Source: Bacteroidia bacterium (GTDB lineage Bacteria > Bacteroidota > Bacteroidia > Bacteroidales > Prolixibacteraceae). Taken from it: a stretch of 41,135 bases of DNA. The notes beneath the pieces were generated by a model, which saw nothing but the letters and a program-made list of their open reading frames with translations, ran no database searches and had not been told where the DNA came from. Numbering within the stretch: the first letter of the stretch is position 1; every line of letters begins with the position of its first letter. Shown here piece by piece: positions 24,831 to 36,674 of the stretch. The stretch covers positions 1 to 41,135 of the forward strand of contig JAPLDT010000085.1 in NCBI GenBank assembly GCA_026391315.1, written 5' to 3'. The position numbers were made by a program, and so were the translations under genes.

Positions 24831-25346
24831 TTATCCGTTAAACACTTTGTCCAGAGCCACACCGCGGTGTTCTGCAACTGTGTAGGCATCTCTCAGTTCG
24901 ACCAATGCTTCAAAAGTTGCCTTAACCAGGTTATGAGGGTTAGACGATCCTTTGGATTTAGCGAGGATATCATGGATTCCAACACTCTCGAGAACGGCAC
25001 GCATAGCACCTCCGGCTTTTACTCCGGTACCTGAAGAGGCTGGTTTCAACAAGACATTTGCTCCACCGAATTTTGCGGTTTGTTCGTGAGGAACAGTACC
25101 GTGAATAATCGGGATTTTAACGAGGTTTTTCTTTGCTGCGTCAACGCCTTTGGCGATAGCTGCTGTAACCTCACTGGCTTTTCCAAGACCCCAGCCCACA
25201 ATACCGTCTTCGTTTCCGACGACAACAATTGCTGAAAAGCTGAAAGTTCTACCTCCTTTGGTAACCTTGGTGACCCGGTTGATTGCAACTAACCTGTCCT
25301 TAAGCTCAAGATCGCTGGTTTTTACTTTTTTAATATTTTTCGCCAT
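24831..25346 (-). CDS. rpsE: 30S ribosomal protein S5
   Basis: A 171-residue protein. The N-terminal double-stranded RNA-binding fold includes [20 protein letters not shown] and [19 protein letters not shown]; the C-terminal domain has [25 protein letters not shown]. It contributes to decoding fidelity together with S4. Confidence 0.98.
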   Translation of the reverse strand: MAKNIKKVKTSDLELKDRLVAINRVTKVTKGGRTFSFSAIVVVGNEDGIVGWGLGKASEVTAAIAKGVDAAKKNLVKIPIIHGTVPHEQTAKFGGANVLLKPASSGTGVKAGGAMRAVLESVGIHDILAKSKGSSNPHNLVKATFEALVELRDAYTVAEHRGVALDKVFNG

Positions 25347-25351
25347 AACGG

Positions 25352-25708
25352 TTATATTTTTAAACCTCCTTCACGTGCAGCTTCAGCAACTGCTTTAACT
25401 CGTCCATGATATAAGTTGCCTCCACGATCGAAGCAGGCGGCAGTGATTCCGGCAGCAAGTGCCTTTTCTGCAGCCAATTTCCCGACCAGGGCAGCTATTT
25501 CAGTTTTGGTTCCGGCTTGAGAAGCGATTTCTTTGTTTAATGAAGAAACTGCCAACAAGGTTTTTCCCGCTACATCGTCAACAAACTGAACAGAAATCTG
25601 TTTATTGCTGCGATAGATACTCATGCGAGGAACCTCTGAGGAACCGGAAACAATTTTCCGGATTCTCATGCGAATTCTATCTCTTCTTTGAATTTTTGTA
25701 AGAGCCAT
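25352..25708 (-). CDS. rplR: 50S ribosomal protein L18
   Basis: A 118-residue 5S rRNA-binding protein, with [23 protein letters not shown], the strand QISVQFVDD and the C-terminal [19 protein letters not shown]. It ends 5 nt before the rpsE start. Confidence 0.97.
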   Translation of the reverse strand: MALTKIQRRDRIRMRIRKIVSGSSEVPRMSIYRSNKQISVQFVDDVAGKTLLAVSSLNKEIASQAGTKTEIAALVGKLAAEKALAAGITAACFDRGGNLYHGRVKAVAEAAREGGLKI

Positions 25709-25721
25709 AACTAAAAATCAT

Positions 25722-26279
25722 TTATTTTTTAGAAGCTGATTTACCAGCTTTGCGACGTAGTACTTCGCCAACGAATTTAACACCTTTACCTTTGTATGGC
25801 TCTGGCATTCTGAAAGACCTGATTTTAGCAGCAACATGACCGATCAACTGTTTATCAGCACATTTGAGCGTGATGATAGGGTTGGCTCTTTTGTCAGTAA
25901 CAGCTGTAACACTTACCTCTTTTGGCAATTGCAGGTAAGTGTGGTGAGAATGTCCCAATACCAGGTCAAGTACCTGATCTTGTGATTCTGCACGGTAACC
26001 AACTCCAACCAGTTCGAGTTTCACTTCATAGCCTTTTGATACACCCTGAACCATATTGTTCAAGAGTGAACGGTACAATCCGTGCAATGCACGATGACGT
26101 TTTTGTTCAGTAGGACGTTTTACCAAAATCTGGCTGCCTTCAACCGAAATTTCGATTTCTTTGTCTACTTTCTGAACCAGGGTGCCCAGCGCTCCTTTAA
26201 CGGTGACAATATTTTCACTGTCGACGCTTATCGTAACTCCGGCGGGTAAATCAATGGGAAGTTTTCCAATCCTTGACAT
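25722..26279 (-). CDS. rplF: 50S ribosomal protein L6
   Basis: A 185-residue protein of two tandem alpha/beta repeats: MSRIGKLPIDLPAGVTI starts the first, and YRSLLNNMVQGVSKGYEVKL leads into the second. The C-terminal signature MPEPYKGKGVKFVGEVLRRKAGK is intact. Confidence 0.98.
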   Translation of the reverse strand: MSRIGKLPIDLPAGVTISVDSENIVTVKGALGTLVQKVDKEIEISVEGSQILVKRPTEQKRHRALHGLYRSLLNNMVQGVSKGYEVKLELVGVGYRAESQDQVLDLVLGHSHHTYLQLPKEVSVTAVTDKRANPIITLKCADKQLIGHVAAKIRSFRMPEPYKGKGVKFVGEVLRRKAGKSASKK

Positions 26280-26294
26280 AATAATCCTCCTTTA

Positions 26295-26693
26295 TTAATA
26301 AACGTAACATAATATTTCACCACCAACGTTCAAATCCTTAGCCTCTTTGTCGGTAATTACACCTTTGGAGGTAGAAATGATAGCGATGCCTAATCCGTTC
26401 AATACCCTTGGGACATCTTCAATTCCGCAGTAGCGTCGAAGTCCCGGTTTAGAGATACGTTTTAGATTCTTTATTGCCGGTGTACCATCAGCGGGATGGT
26501 ATTTCAAGGCAATTTTAATGCTTCCCTGATAGTTGACTTCTTCGTCAAATTTATAATTGAGTATGTACCCTTTTTCTTTCAGAATTCTGGTAATCTCTTT
26601 TTTAATGTTTGACGCAGGGATTTCCACGACTTTATGTTTTGCTTTGATAGCATTTCTTAGTCGGGTCAAGTAATCTGCAATAGGATCTGTCAT
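26295..26693 (-). CDS. rpsH: 30S ribosomal protein S8
   Basis: A 132-residue 16S rRNA-binding protein: [15 protein letters not shown] at the N-terminus and [22 protein letters not shown] plus GGEILCYVY at the C-terminus. In E. coli S8 represses the spc operon; no mimic site was identified here. Confidence 0.98.
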   Translation of the reverse strand: MTDPIADYLTRLRNAIKAKHKVVEIPASNIKKEITRILKEKGYILNYKFDEEVNYQGSIKIALKYHPADGTPAIKNLKRISKPGLRRYCGIEDVPRVLNGLGIAIISTSKGVITDKEAKDLNVGGEILCYVY

Positions 26694-26713
26694 CTTTACG
26701 ATAAATTAAACGA

Positions 26714-26983
26714 TTACCAACTTGCTTTTTTAACTCCGGGTATTAGGCCGCTAGAGGCCATTTCCCGGAACTGAATTCTGGAAATACCAAACTGGCGCAT
26801 GTATCCTTTCGGACGACCTGTCAGTTTGCAACGATTGTGCAGACGTACCTTTGCCGAATTTTTTGGCAAAAGGCTCATACCAATGTAGTCACCTTCAGCT
26901 TTTAATCTGGCACGCTTTTCCGCAAACCTTTCAACGAGTTTTGCACGCTTCACTTCGCGGGCTTTCATTGATTCTTTAGCCAT
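26714..26983 (-). CDS. rpsN: 30S ribosomal protein S14 (zinc-free type)
   Basis: An 89-residue long form without the CxxC zinc motifs. The C-terminus [20 protein letters not shown] and [17 protein letters not shown] is diagnostic. Confidence 0.98.
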   Translation of the reverse strand: MAKESMKAREVKRAKLVERFAEKRARLKAEGDYIGMSLLPKNSAKVRLHNRCKLTGRPKGYMRQFGISRIQFREMASSGLIPGVKKASW

Positions 26984-26988
26984 ATCTT

Positions 26989-27546
26989 TTAGTTCTTTTT
27001 TGCGTTCTTGAACGGTAAACCAAAACTTTTCAGTAGTGCATATCCCTCCTCGTCGTTCTTTGCAGTCGTTACGAAGGTGATGTTGTAGCCATTCATTTTG
27101 GTTACTTTATCCATCACAATTTCAGGAAAGATAATCTGCTCGGTAACACCAAGCGTATAGTTGCCGCTACCGTCGAATTTGTCGCCAATGCCTTTGAAGT
27201 CGCGGATGCGGGGAAGTGCGATAGAGACCAAACGATCCAAAAATTCATACATACGGTCACTGCGCAGGGTTACCCTTACACCGATCGGCATTTTCTTACG
27301 AAGTTTGAAGTTGGCAATGTCCTTTTTGGAGATGGTAGATACCGGTTTCTGGCCGCTGATAGAAGAGAGCTCTTCTATAGCCACCTCCATGATTTTCTTA
27401 TCGGCAATTGCAGAACCAAGACCTTGGTTGATGATAATCTTCTCCAGTACCGGAACCTGCATAACAGATTTGTAGCTAAACTCCTTTTGCAAAGCAGGAA
27501 CAATCTCCTCCTGATATTTGCGTTTAAAAGTAGGTGTGTATCCCAT
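26989..27546 (-). CDS. rplE: 50S ribosomal protein L5
   Basis: A 185-residue 5S rRNA-binding protein, with [54 protein letters not shown] and the C-terminal helix. Its ATG shares one nucleotide with the rplX stop. Confidence 0.98.
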   Translation of the reverse strand: MGYTPTFKRKYQEEIVPALQKEFSYKSVMQVPVLEKIIINQGLGSAIADKKIMEVAIEELSSISGQKPVSTISKKDIANFKLRKKMPIGVRVTLRSDRMYEFLDRLVSIALPRIRDFKGIGDKFDGSGNYTLGVTEQIIFPEIVMDKVTKMNGYNITFVTTAKNDEEGYALLKSFGLPFKNAKKN

Positions 27547-27869
27547 TACTTAATCTCCTCCCCTGATTTTTTTGAATACCTAACTAGTTTCCCGTTTTTA
27601 TCGAGTTTGCGCCCGATACGGGTAGGTTTCCCTGTTTTAGGATCTTTCAGCATCAAATTTGAAACGTGGATAGACGCCTCTTGCTTGATAATGCCTCCTT
27701 GTGGGTGCTTGGAATTTGGTTTTGTATGTTTAGATACAAGATTAACTCCTTCTACGATGGCACGATCCTTTTCTCTGACCACTTCAAGTACTTTCCCTTC
27801 GGAGCCTCTTGAATTGCCGGAGATTACGACGACCGTGTCTCCTTTCTTTACATGTAATTTTTTCTGCAT
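27546..27869 (-). CDS. rplX: 50S ribosomal protein L24
   Basis: A 107-residue assembly-initiator protein with the KOW motif [20 protein letters not shown]. It continues [20 protein letters not shown], typical of the family. It overlaps rplE by 1 nt. Confidence 0.97.
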   Translation of the reverse strand: MQKKLHVKKGDTVVVISGNSRGSEGKVLEVVREKDRAIVEGVNLVSKHTKPNSKHPQGGIIKQEASIHVSNLMLKDPKTGKPTRIGRKLDKNGKLVRYSKKSGEEIK

Positions 27870-27883
27870 GGTCTGATTTAATA

Positions 27884-28249
27884 TTAAAGTACTTCAGGTG
27901 CCAGTGAGACAATTTTCATGAAGTTGTCACGAAGTTCACGGGCCACTGGTCCGAAAATACGTGTACCTCTCATCTCGCCTGCAGCATTCAGCAGTACAAT
28001 AGCGTTATCATCAAAGCGGATGTAAGAACCGTCGCTGCGGCGCACCTCTTTGGAAGTGCGTACAACGACTGCTTTAGAAACCGATCCTTTTTTGGTATCG
28101 CTGCCTGGCAGTGCGGTTTTCACAGTCACAACAACTTTATCTCCAACAGAGGCGTAACGTTTTTTTGTTCCGCCCAGTACCCGGATGACCAGGGCTGTTT
28201 TAGCACCGCTATTATCTGCAACTGTACAACGTGATTCTTGCTGTAACAT
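27884..28249 (-). CDS. rplN: 50S ribosomal protein L14
   Basis: A 121-residue protein beginning [20 protein letters not shown], with [18 protein letters not shown] and the C-terminal [23 protein letters not shown]. It forms part of the subunit interface. Confidence 0.98.
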   Translation of the reverse strand: MLQQESRCTVADNSGAKTALVIRVLGGTKKRYASVGDKVVVTVKTALPGSDTKKGSVSKAVVVRTSKEVRRSDGSYIRFDDNAIVLLNAAGEMRGTRIFGPVARELRDNFMKIVSLAPEVL

Positions 28250-28250
28250 A

Positions 28251-28508
28251 TTACTTGGCTCTTTCTAAGATTTTTACTAATCTCCACCCCTTCTGTTTTG
28301 AAAGAGGGCGGGTTTCCATAATTAAGACAGTGTCGCCGATGTTACACTCGTTCTTCTCATCGTGCGCATGGAACTTGGTAGTTCTGTTCACGAATTTTCC
28401 GTAAATCGGGTGTTTCTCTTTTCCCTTTTCAGCAACTACAATAGTTTTCTCCATTTTATTGCTGACCACCACTCCGATACGCTCTTTACGAAGATTTCTT
28501 GTTTCCAT
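28251..28508 (-). CDS. rpsQ: 30S ribosomal protein S17
   Basis: An OB-fold rRNA binder of 85 residues from ATG 28508 ([20 protein letters not shown]), the usual N-terminus in this phylum. An earlier ATG at 28517 overlaps the rpmC stop as ATGATGA and would add three residues; either start is possible. Confidence 0.95.
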   Translation of the reverse strand: METRNLRKERIGVVVSNKMEKTIVVAEKGKEKHPIYGKFVNRTTKFHAHDEKNECNIGDTVLIMETRPLSKQKGWRLVKILERAK

Positions 28509-28513
28509 AGTCA

Positions 28514-28711
28514 TCATTTGTTTTCAATTTGACGTTTGCGTAATTCGGTATTCAGACGAGCGATGTTTTTGCGGGCGAACCGTATTTTCATCGGATTGTC
28601 AAGAGGATTTACGCTGTGATTCAGACACATACGAACCATCTCTTCGTTCCCGTTTTCTATCTTTTCAGTGATTTCGGCCGTTGTAAGCTCTTTGATTTCT
28701 TGCGTTTTCAT
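28514..28711 (-). CDS. rpmC: 50S ribosomal protein L29
   Basis: A 65-residue two-helix protein, [20 protein letters not shown], with the family ending [20 protein letters not shown]. Its start overlaps the rplP stop by 1 nt. Confidence 0.97.
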   Translation of the reverse strand: MKTQEIKELTTAEITEKIENGNEEMVRMCLNHSVNPLDNPMKIRFARKNIARLNTELRKRQIENK

Positions 28712-29145
28712 TACTCAATAGTTGAAGTTTCTACAAAATCGCGTCGTACAACAAACTTAGTACTCACTGGAAATTTCTGGGCTCCCAGGCGTAAAGCTTC
28801 TTTAGCCAGATCAAAAGGAACCCCTTCGATCTCGATTAGAATGCGGCCGGGAGTTACTGTTGCAACAAAACCCTCCGGTGCACCTTTACCTTTACCCATC
28901 CGAACCTCGGCAGGCTTTTTGGTAATTGGCTTATCCGGAAAAATTCTGATCCAAATTTGTCCTTGACGCTGCATGTGACGCGTTACTGCAACACGGGCTG
29001 CCTCAATCTGGCGACCGGTGATCCATGCAGTTTCCAAGCTCTTTATGGCAAAAGATCCAAACGATAATTGGTTTCCGCGTTGTGCGTTGCCTTTCAGTTT
29101 GCCCTTCTGTACCCTTCTAAATTTTACTTTCTTTGGCTGTAACAT
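28711..29145 (-). CDS. rplP: 50S ribosomal protein L16
   Basis: A 144-residue protein near the peptidyl-transferase centre: [40 protein letters not shown] and [20 protein letters not shown] are all intact. Confidence 0.98.
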   Translation of the reverse strand: MLQPKKVKFRRVQKGKLKGNAQRGNQLSFGSFAIKSLETAWITGRQIEAARVAVTRHMQRQGQIWIRIFPDKPITKKPAEVRMGKGKGAPEGFVATVTPGRILIEIEGVPFDLAKEALRLGAQKFPVSTKFVVRRDFVETSTIE

Positions 29146-29178
29146 CTTGTTTCGCTTTGTCGATGATTATCAGACTAA

Positions 29179-29913
29179 TTACTTTTTACGCTTTCTAAAG
29201 CCGCCTTTTCCACCAGCCGGCGGAGTTGGACGGGCATTGGTGCTGCGTGTCTGCTGCGCCTGACCTACATTTGGAGAAAGATCACGCTTACCGTAAATCT
29301 CACCTCTGCAGATCCAAACCTTGATACCGATCAAACCGGTCTTGGTTAAAGCTTCAGCCAGTGCATAGTCAATATCGGCTCTTAAAGTATGCAAAGGAGT
29401 TCTACCCTCTTTGTACATTTCTGAACGGGCCATTTCTGCCCCATTTAAACGACCGGAACACAATACTTTGATACCTTCAGCGCCCATACGCATGGTTGCA
29501 GCGATGGCCATCTTGGTTGCACGACGGTAGGCGATCTTGCCTTCTACCTGACGGGCAATGTTGTTGGCAACAATCTGAGCATCCAATTCAGGACGTTTGA
29601 TTTCAAAGATATTGATCTGAACCTCTTTTTTAGTGATCTTTTTCAACTCCTCTTTGAGTTTGTCTACTTCCTGACCACCTTTACCTATAATAATACCGGG
29701 CCTGGAAGTCTGAACAGTAATGGTGATCAGTTTCAAGGTACGTTCAATGATTATCTTTGAAATACTCGCTTTTGCAAGACGTGCATTCAGATAAGCCCTG
29801 ATTTTGTGGTCCTCGATCAGTTTATCACCATAATTGTTGCCTCCGAACCAGTTGGAATCCCATCCTCTGATGATTCCAAGCCTATTAGAAATCGGATTTA
29901 CTTTTTGTCCCAT
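29179..29913 (-). CDS. rpsC: 30S ribosomal protein S3
   Basis: A 244-residue protein: N-terminal KH domain with the GxxG loop in [20 protein letters not shown], and C-terminal domain [20 protein letters not shown] ... GVKVWI-type strand ([19 protein letters not shown]). A basic Gly/Lys tail ends the protein. Confidence 0.98.
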   Translation of the reverse strand: MGQKVNPISNRLGIIRGWDSNWFGGNNYGDKLIEDHKIRAYLNARLAKASISKIIIERTLKLITITVQTSRPGIIIGKGGQEVDKLKEELKKITKKEVQINIFEIKRPELDAQIVANNIARQVEGKIAYRRATKMAIAATMRMGAEGIKVLCSGRLNGAEMARSEMYKEGRTPLHTLRADIDYALAEALTKTGLIGIKVWICRGEIYGKRDLSPNVGQAQQTRSTNARPTPPAGGKGGFRKRKK

Positions 29914-29917
29914 ATTA

Positions 29918-30334
29918 TTATTTCGTATTTTCTTCTACAACATTTTTACTTGCCAAACGGACAGTTACGTGATTCGAACGCTTTCTGATACGGTGTCCTC
30001 TTCCTTGCGGAGCCGGACGGAGACGTTTCAGCATGCGAGCCGAATCAACAAAAACTTCCTGCACGTATAGGTTGCTTTCTTCAAGTCTAACCCCTTCATT
30101 TTTAGCCTGCCAGTTTGCAACTGCCGACATAAGGAGTTTTTCTACTCTGCGTGATGCCTCTTTGGAAGAGAACTTCAATACGTCCAGTGCACGATTTACC
30201 GCCATTCCACGAATCATATCGGTAACAAGGCGCATCTTACGCGGCGAAGTGGGGCAATCGTGCAAAACAGCTTGACATCTCAGTTTATTTGCTTCTTTGA
30301 GCAATTCAGCGCTTTGCTTTTTTCTAGAACCCAT
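29918..30334 (-). CDS. rplV: 50S ribosomal protein L22
   Basis: A 138-residue exit-tunnel protein. The core has [21 protein letters not shown] and the tunnel hairpin [20 protein letters not shown]. About 25 extra residues precede the core, usual in this phylum. Confidence 0.97.
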   Translation of the reverse strand: MGSRKKQSAELLKEANKLRCQAVLHDCPTSPRKMRLVTDMIRGMAVNRALDVLKFSSKEASRRVEKLLMSAVANWQAKNEGVRLEESNLYVQEVFVDSARMLKRLRPAPQGRGHRIRKRSNHVTVRLASKNVVEENTK

Positions 30335-30377
30335 CTTGGTACTTTTTACTTCTATTATACATATCCGCGTTCATGGC

Positions 30378-30647
30378 TTATTTCTTCTTATTGCCACCAT
30401 GACCTCTGAAGGTGCGGGTAGGAGAAAACTCACCCAATTTGTGTCCAACCATATTCTCAGTAACATAAACCGGAATAAACTTATTCCCGTTGTGTACTGC
30501 AATGGTATGTCCTACAAAATCAGGCGAAATCATTGAATGTCTTGCCCACGTTTTTACGATCGACTTCTTTGCTGATTCATTGAGAACCAACACTTTTTTC
30601 TCCAACTTAAAGTCGATGAAAGGGCCTTTTTTTAACGAACGACTCAT
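30378..30647 (-). CDS. rpsS: 30S ribosomal protein S19
   Basis: An 89-residue head protein, [20 protein letters not shown], with [22 protein letters not shown] and [20 protein letters not shown] at the C-terminus. Confidence 0.98.
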   Translation of the reverse strand: MSRSLKKGPFIDFKLEKKVLVLNESAKKSIVKTWARHSMISPDFVGHTIAVHNGNKFIPVYVTENMVGHKLGEFSPTRTFRGHGGNKKK

Positions 30648-30669
30648 AATCTACTCAGTTTTTTAGCGA

Positions 30670-31480
30670 TCATTTTTTTCTACGTTCAATAATGTACTTG
30701 GTCGAAGATTTTTTCTTCGAGCGGGTCTTGTAACCCTTCGCAAGCAACCCTTTACGTGAACGCGGATGTCCACCGGATGCACGTCCTTCACCACCACCCA
30801 TAGGGTGATCCACAGGGTTCATGGCTACGCCACGAACACGGGGACGACGCCCCAACCAGCGGCTTCGACCGGCTTTACCTGATCTTTCAAGGGCATGATC
30901 GGCGTTTCCTACAGTACCTACTGTTGCACGACATGCAACCAGTATCATACGTGACTCGCCTGAGGGGAGTTTGATGATGGCGTATCGTCCTTCACGTGAG
31001 GTGAGTTGTGCATAGGTGCCGGCCGAGCGAGCCATTATTCCGCCCTGACCAGGATGCAACTCAATGTTGTGAACGATTGTACCAAGAGGTATTTTTCCAA
31101 GAGGTAGCGAATTACCGATCTCTGGAGCAACTTCATTTCCGCTAACAACCGTCTGACCTACTTCAAGGCCATTGGGTGCTAACATATAGCGCTTCTCTCC
31201 ATCGGCATAAATCAAGAGTGCGATACGAGCCGTACGATTTGGGTCGTACTGGATCGAATCAACGCGTGCCGGAATATTGTCCTTCTCACGGACAAAATCT
31301 ATCACACGGTATTTTCTCTTGTGCCCGCCACCTATATACCTCATTGTCATCACACCGCTGGTATTTCTACCACCGGTACTCTTCTTTTTCAGGTGTATTG
31401 CCAGTTGTAATTGAGTCAAAAGTACCAATCACTTTGTGCCTTTGACCCGGAGTTACAGGTTTTAACTTTCTAACTGCCAT
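30670..31480 (-). pseudogene. rplB: 50S ribosomal protein L2, frame broken near the N-terminus
   Basis: ATG 31480 starts a normal L2 ([20 protein letters not shown], then [12 protein letters not shown]) but after 37 codons it meets TAG at 31367-31369. The rest of L2, from [20 protein letters not shown] to [12 protein letters not shown], is intact in the +1 frame and ends at 30670. The two parts meet at about 31384-31390 (coding-strand CCTGAAAAAGAAGAG). Compared with Bacteroides L2 (PEK, then five residues, then KK) about 17 nt are missing. L2 is essential for peptidyl transfer, so a consensus error at an A-rich run is likely, though a real mutation cannot be excluded. All later motifs, including [20 protein letters not shown], are present. 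Confidence 0.9.
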
Positions 31481-31487
31481 TTTTTAC

Positions 31488-31781
31488 TTAGATATTGCTG
31501 TAAAAATCAATATTCTCTCCTTTGTTCAACGTGATAACTGCTTTTTTATAAGCATTTGTACGTCCGGTAATCACCCCACTCTTTGTAAAACGGGATTTTA
31601 ACTTACCGGCATATACCATCGTGTTGACAGAAACTACTTTAACGCCATAGATTTCTTCCACGGCTCTTTTGATCTGATGCTTATCTGCCTTCTTATCTAC
31701 CATGAAACCATAGCGGTTTAATTTCTCCGCTTGGGCATTCATTTTCTCGGTTACGATAGGGCGAATCAAAATTTCAACCAT
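31488..31781 (-). CDS. rplW: 50S ribosomal protein L23
   Basis: A 97-residue exit-site protein that docks trigger factor and SRP: VEILIRPIVTEKMNAQAEKL and ADKHQIKRAVEEIYGVKVVSVNT are family signatures. It ends 7 nt before rplB. Confidence 0.98.
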   Translation of the reverse strand: MVEILIRPIVTEKMNAQAEKLNRYGFMVDKKADKHQIKRAVEEIYGVKVVSVNTMVYAGKLKSRFTKSGVITGRTNAYKKAVITLNKGENIDFYSNI

Positions 31782-31785
31782 TTTC

Positions 31786-32421
31786 TTACGCGTTAATCTT
31801 AAATAATTCCTCCAATTTAGCTACAGAACTCTCTGCTAAAACAATTTTTTTAGCTCTCATAATCTTGTAAGTACATAAATCTGAGGTAGTTACAACTTCT
31901 ATGTTCTGTAAATTTCTGGTTGACAAATATATGTTTTTATTTGCTTCCGATAACACTATCAACGAGTTTTTATCACCAATTTTCAAATTATTTTGAAGGG
32001 TGATAAATTCTTTCGTTTTGGGCGTTTCAATTGAGAAGTCCTCAAGAATTAAGATATCACTGCCTTGCGCCTTGTAGGTCAGGGCAGATCTGCGTGCCAA
32101 TTCTTTGAGTTTCTTGTTCAATTTGAAGCCATAATTCCTCGGACGTGGCCCAAACATACGGCCTCCACCACGGATGGTACCTGATTTGATACTTCCCGCA
32201 CGGGCGCCACCGGTTCCTTTTTGCTTTTTAATCTTTCTGGTTGACCCGGATATTTCGCCACGTTCCTTGCTCTTATGGGTACCCTGACGTTGATTTGCCA
32301 GATATTGCTTCACGTCGAGATAAATCGCGTGATCGTTAGGTTCTACCGAGTAAATACTGGGATTCAGCTCTACTTTTCTTCCGGTCTCTTCACCTGCTCT
32401 GTTTAAAACTGCAATTTCCAT
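31786..32421 (-). CDS. rplD: 50S ribosomal protein L4
   Basis: A 211-residue protein. The long tunnel loop is [20 protein letters not shown] through [20 protein letters not shown]; the globular part ends [20 protein letters not shown]. It shares one nucleotide with the rplC stop (TAATG). Confidence 0.98.
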   Translation of the reverse strand: MEIAVLNRAGEETGRKVELNPSIYSVEPNDHAIYLDVKQYLANQRQGTHKSKERGEISGSTRKIKKQKGTGGARAGSIKSGTIRGGGRMFGPRPRNYGFKLNKKLKELARRSALTYKAQGSDILILEDFSIETPKTKEFITLQNNLKIGDKNSLIVLSEANKNIYLSTRNLQNIEVVTTSDLCTYKIMRAKKIVLAESSVAKLEELFKINA

Positions 32422-33038
32422 TACTTCAAGATAATTAAGTATGAATCTTTGGCTCCGGGGACAGAACCTTTAACAATTAAAAGATTGTTCTCCGGAATAA
32501 CTTTCAATACCTGAAGGTTTTGAACAGTTATAGTTTTTCCACCGTCACGACCTGCCATACGCATTCCTTTGAATACGCGGGAAGGATAGGAAGAGGCACC
32601 GATAGAACCTGGTGCGCGCAAGCGGTTGTGCTGGCCGTGAGTGCTCTGTCCGACACCGCTAAAGCCGTGACGTTTTACAACACCCTGGAACCCGCGTCCC
32701 TTTGATACGCCGGAAACGTCGATGAATGAATCGGCTTCAAGAATGTCAACAGTTATGACATCTCCAAGCTTCACATCGCTACCGAACCCATCAAATTCTA
32801 CCACTTTTCTCTTAGGAGTAGTACCGGCCTTTTTATTATGGCCGATTTCTGCTTTAGTCGCATGCTTCTCTTTTTTGTCGATAAATCCCAACTGAACAGC
32901 CTCATAACCATCGGTTTTAAGGGTGCGGATCTGGGTTACCGTGCATGGACCAGCCTCAATCACAGTGCATGGGATGTTTTTCCCCTCAACACTGAATACG
33001 GAAGTCATTCCGATTTTTTTTCCAATTAATCCTGGCAT
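32421..33038 (-). CDS. rplC: 50S ribosomal protein L3
   Basis: A 205-residue protein, [20 protein letters not shown], with the central loop [19 protein letters not shown] and [20 protein letters not shown] that reaches the peptidyl-transferase centre. Confidence 0.98.
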   Translation of the reverse strand: MPGLIGKKIGMTSVFSVEGKNIPCTVIEAGPCTVTQIRTLKTDGYEAVQLGFIDKKEKHATKAEIGHNKKAGTTPKRKVVEFDGFGSDVKLGDVITVDILEADSFIDVSGVSKGRGFQGVVKRHGFSGVGQSTHGQHNRLRAPGSIGASSYPSRVFKGMRMAGRDGGKTITVQNLQVLKVIPENNLLIVKGSVPGAKDSYLIILK

Positions 33039-33062
33039 TTTTTCTACTTGTTAAGCAGTTTA

Positions 33063-33368
33063 TCAAACTTTAATTTCAACTTCAACCCCACTGGGCAATT
33101 CCAGTTTCATTAAGGCGTCGATAGTTTTTGCTGTTGAACTGTAAATGTCGATCAATCTCTTGTATGAAGATAATTCGAACTGCTCCCTCGACTTTTTATT
33201 GACGAAGGTGGATCTCAAAACGGTGAAAATACGACGGTGAGTTGGCAGCGGAATTGGTCCGCTTACAATTGCACCGGTTGATTTTACTGTCTTTACAATC
33301 TTCTCAGCTGATTTGTCAACCAGATTGTGATCGTACGATTTCAGTTTAATTCTGATTTTTTGACTCAT
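33063..33368 (-). CDS. rpsJ: 30S ribosomal protein S10
   Basis: A 101-residue protein: [39 protein letters not shown] and the C-terminal [11 protein letters not shown]. In other bacteria it also pairs with NusB in antitermination. It follows fusA by 19 nt, joining the str and S10 clusters. Confidence 0.98.
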   Translation of the reverse strand: MSQKIRIKLKSYDHNLVDKSAEKIVKTVKSTGAIVSGPIPLPTHRRIFTVLRSTFVNKKSREQFELSSYKRLIDIYSSTAKTIDALMKLELPSGVEVEIKV

Positions 33369-33387
33369 GATAAGAACGTATTTAGTG

Positions 33388-35496
33388 TTATAACAACTCT
33401 ACTTTTCCTTTAACATTTTCAAGAACCGAAATGGCAATGTTCTTGGGAACTTCTGCATAGTGGGAAAACTCCATTGTGGAGGTTGCCCGACCGGAAGAAA
33501 GGGTACGTAAGGTCGTTACGTAACCGAACTGTTCGGATAGCGGAACCAATGCCTTAATGACGCGGGCGCCAAATTTGGCATCCATGCTCTCGATGTGACC
33601 ACGACGGCGGTTTAAATCACCGACAATATCACCCATGTAATCGTCCGGAGTAACAACTTCCACCTTCATAATAGGCTCAAGCAAGATTGGTTTTGCCTTG
33701 GATGCCGCATTTCTGAAAGCTTGTTTGGCGCACAACTCGAAAGAGAGGGCATCGGAGTCAACTGGGTGGAATGATCCGTCGACCAGCACCACTTTGAGAT
33801 TCTCAATCTTATAACCGGCCAAGGGACCATTGTTCATAGCCTCTTTGAAACCCTTTTCAATAGAAGGAATGTATTCGCGCGGAATAGTTCCCCCTTTGAT
33901 CTGATCGACAAACTGAAGACCTGTTTTGCCTTCATCAACCGGACCAATGTGAACAGAGATGTCGGCGAATTTACCGCGACCACCGGTCTGTTTTTTGAAC
34001 ACTTCACGCAAGTTAACCTCCTTGGTAATGGTCTCTTTGTAAGAAACCTGAGGAGCACCTTGGTTACATTCAACTTTAAACTCCCGTTTCAGTCGGTCGA
34101 CAATAATCTCAAGGTGAAGCTCACCCATTCCGCGAATGATGGTCTGTCCGCTGTCCTGGTCAGTATTGACCTGGAAGGTTGGATCCTCCTCAGAAAGTTT
34201 AATGAGACCATTGGACAATTTATCGAGATCTTTTTGAGTTTTTGGCTCAATAGCGATACCAATTACGGGTTCCGGGAAAGTCATTGATTCGAGAACAATC
34301 GGATGATCCAGCGAACAAAGGGTATCCCCGGTACGAATGTCTTTGAAACCAACAGCGGCACAGATGTCGCCTGCTTCAATAACATCGCGGGGTTGTTGTT
34401 TGTTGGAGTGCATCTGGAAGAGACGGGAAATCCGCTCTTTCTTTCCCGTACGGGTATTTAGTACATAAGAACCTGAATCAATTTTTCCTGAGTAGACACG
34501 AATGAAGCACAAACGACCAACATACGGGTCTGTAGCAATCTTGAACGCAAGCGCGGCAAGTGGTTCGCCAACATCTGGTTTTCTTTCGATCTCTTCTCCT
34601 GTATCAGGATTAGTCCCAACGATGGAAGCGACATCCAACGGATTAGGCAAATAAGCACAAACCGCATCCAGAAGTGTCTGAACACCTTTGTTTTTAAATG
34701 CCGAGCCACATAACATCGGAATAATCACCCCCTTGAGAGTAGCTTTGCGAATCACGTGTTTCAACTCCTCCTCAGTAATACTTTTGGGATCTTCGAAGAA
34801 TTTCTCCATCAAAGTTTCATCCTGTTCAGCCACAGATTCAACCAGCTTATCGCGCCATTCATTGGCAAGCTCAAGCATATCAGCCGGAATCTCTTCCACT
34901 GAATAATCGGCTCCCATGGTCTCATCGTGCCACACCACTGATTTCATGGCTACCAGATCGATGATCCCTTTGAAACGCTCTTCAGCGCCAATTGGTATTT
35001 GAATCGGAACCGGATTGGCTCCCAACTTCTCCTTGATATCGTTGTAAACATTGAAAAAATCGGCACCAGCACGGTCCATCTTGTTGATGAATGCAATTTT
35101 AGGCACCCCGTATTTATCTGCTTGACGCCAAACAGTCTCCGACTGGGCTTCTACACCACCAACGGCACAAAAGGTTGCAACCGCACCGTCAAGAACCCTT
35201 AACGAACGTTCCACCTCAACTGTAAAGTCGACGTGACCCGGAGTATCTATGATATTGATCTGATGAACAATATCCTGGTATGTCCACTCAGTAAATGTCG
35301 CAGCAGAAGTGATCGTAATTCCACGCTCCTGCTCCTGTTCCATCCAGTCCATCGTAGCAGCACCATCGTGAACTTCACCAATGCGGTGAACTTTACCCGT
35401 GTAAAACAAAATCCGCTCTGAAGTGGTTGTTTTACCGGCATCGATGTGCGCCATGATCCCGATGTTCCTGGTATTTGTAAGGTCCCTTTTCGCCAT
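33388..35496 (-). CDS. fusA: Elongation factor G
   Basis: A 702-residue translocation GTPase. G-motifs are AHIDAGKTT (G1), [11 protein letters not shown] (G2), IDTPGHVDF (G3) and [10 protein letters not shown] (G4). Domains II-V follow, with [37 protein letters not shown] and [20 protein letters not shown]. It is the canonical EF-G; a divergent paralog starts at 39949. Confidence 0.98.
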   Translation of the reverse strand: MAKRDLTNTRNIGIMAHIDAGKTTTSERILFYTGKVHRIGEVHDGAATMDWMEQEQERGITITSAATFTEWTYQDIVHQINIIDTPGHVDFTVEVERSLRVLDGAVATFCAVGGVEAQSETVWRQADKYGVPKIAFINKMDRAGADFFNVYNDIKEKLGANPVPIQIPIGAEERFKGIIDLVAMKSVVWHDETMGADYSVEEIPADMLELANEWRDKLVESVAEQDETLMEKFFEDPKSITEEELKHVIRKATLKGVIIPMLCGSAFKNKGVQTLLDAVCAYLPNPLDVASIVGTNPDTGEEIERKPDVGEPLAALAFKIATDPYVGRLCFIRVYSGKIDSGSYVLNTRTGKKERISRLFQMHSNKQQPRDVIEAGDICAAVGFKDIRTGDTLCSLDHPIVLESMTFPEPVIGIAIEPKTQKDLDKLSNGLIKLSEEDPTFQVNTDQDSGQTIIRGMGELHLEIIVDRLKREFKVECNQGAPQVSYKETITKEVNLREVFKKQTGGRGKFADISVHIGPVDEGKTGLQFVDQIKGGTIPREYIPSIEKGFKEAMNNGPLAGYKIENLKVVLVDGSFHPVDSDALSFELCAKQAFRNAASKAKPILLEPIMKVEVVTPDDYMGDIVGDLNRRRGHIESMDAKFGARVIKALVPLSEQFGYVTTLRTLSSGRATSTMEFSHYAEVPKNIAISVLENVKGKVELL

Positions 35497-35542
35497 TATA
35501 AATTATCGTACTAATCTAAACTATACTATATCAATATTCCGG

Positions 35543-36019
35543 TTAGAACCGGAAGTGTGCAAACGCACGGTTTGCTTCTGCCATTCTGTGTGTATCCTCT
35601 TTTTTCTTGAAAGCTCCACCCTCTTCGTTGTAAGCAGCAATGGTCTCAGCAGCAAGTTTTTCTGCCATTGAATGACCGGAACGCTTTTTCGAAAAGATGA
35701 TCAGGTTACGCATGGAGATGGCCACTTTTCTTTCCGGACGGATTTCCATCGGAACCTGAAAGTTGGCACCACCGACACGCCTACTTTTAACCTCAACCTG
35801 GGGAGTGATATTGATCAATGCCTTTTTCCAAACGTCAAGAGCAGACACATCATTGTCTTTCATCTTCTTCTCAACGATATCAAGGGCATCGTAAATTATT
35901 TTGAATGCAATGGACTTCTTTCCATCAAACATAAGACTGTTCACGAAGCGAGTAACGAGAACGTCATTGAATTTCGGATCCGGAAGAATGATCCGTTTTT
36001 TTGGTTTTGTCTTTCTCAT
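35543..36019 (-). CDS. rpsG: 30S ribosomal protein S7
   Basis: A 158-residue head-assembly initiator: [40 protein letters not shown] and [20 protein letters not shown]. It lies between rpsL and fusA. Confidence 0.98.
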   Translation of the reverse strand: MRKTKPKKRIILPDPKFNDVLVTRFVNSLMFDGKKSIAFKIIYDALDIVEKKMKDNDVSALDVWKKALINITPQVEVKSRRVGGANFQVPMEIRPERKVAISMRNLIIFSKKRSGHSMAEKLAAETIAAYNEEGGAFKKKEDTHRMAEANRAFAHFRF

Positions 36020-36145
36020 CTTAGTTACAAATTGTTTGTGTTATTCGAATCGGTTGTTGTTTAGCCTTCAGTTATACAGCCCGTTCAAGACAAGCCCTTA
36101 CTCAACCAAACCTCCAAACTAATAACTAATGTTTCTTTTACTTAA

Positions 36146-36553
36146 TTACTTTTTCTTTTTTGTTGCTGCAGCTACTTGTCCTGGTTTTGGGCGTTTTGCG
36201 CCATACTTGGAACGACGTTGCTTGCGGCCTTCGACACCGGCGGTATCAAGTGCACCGCGGATTAAATGGTAACGAACTCCCGGCAGATCTTTTACACGAC
36301 CACCACGTACAAGAACAATTGAGTGCTCCTGCAAATTGTGACCTTCTCCCGGAATGTAGGCATTCACCTCTTTGCCATTGGTTAGCCTAACCCTGGCAAC
36401 CTTCCGCATGGCGGAATTCGGCTTTTTAGGCGTCGTAGTGTATACACGTACACACACGCCCCTACGCTGCGGACAAGAGTTCAATGCCGGAGACTTACTT
36501 TTGTCTTCGATATTTACCCTTCCCTTACGTACTAACTGTTGAATAGTAGGCAT
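36146..36553 (-). CDS. rpsL: 30S ribosomal protein S12
   Basis: A 135-residue decoding-site protein, [20 protein letters not shown]. The two decoding loops [17 protein letters not shown] and [19 protein letters not shown] are unchanged, so residues linked to streptomycin resistance look wild type. It is the first gene of the super-operon. Confidence 0.98.
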   Translation of the reverse strand: MPTIQQLVRKGRVNIEDKSKSPALNSCPQRRGVCVRVYTTTPKKPNSAMRKVARVRLTNGKEVNAYIPGEGHNLQEHSIVLVRGGRVKDLPGVRYHLIRGALDTAGVEGRKQRRSKYGAKRPKPGQVAAATKKKK

Positions 36554-36674
36554 AAACGTTTTTTAAATTTTATAAAAAATACACACATAATTTACCCGGA
36601 GAAATCTCGCAATTCCCCGTAAGTTCTGCAATCTAACACTTTATTACAACGCAAAACTTCTCCAAAATGGACTG

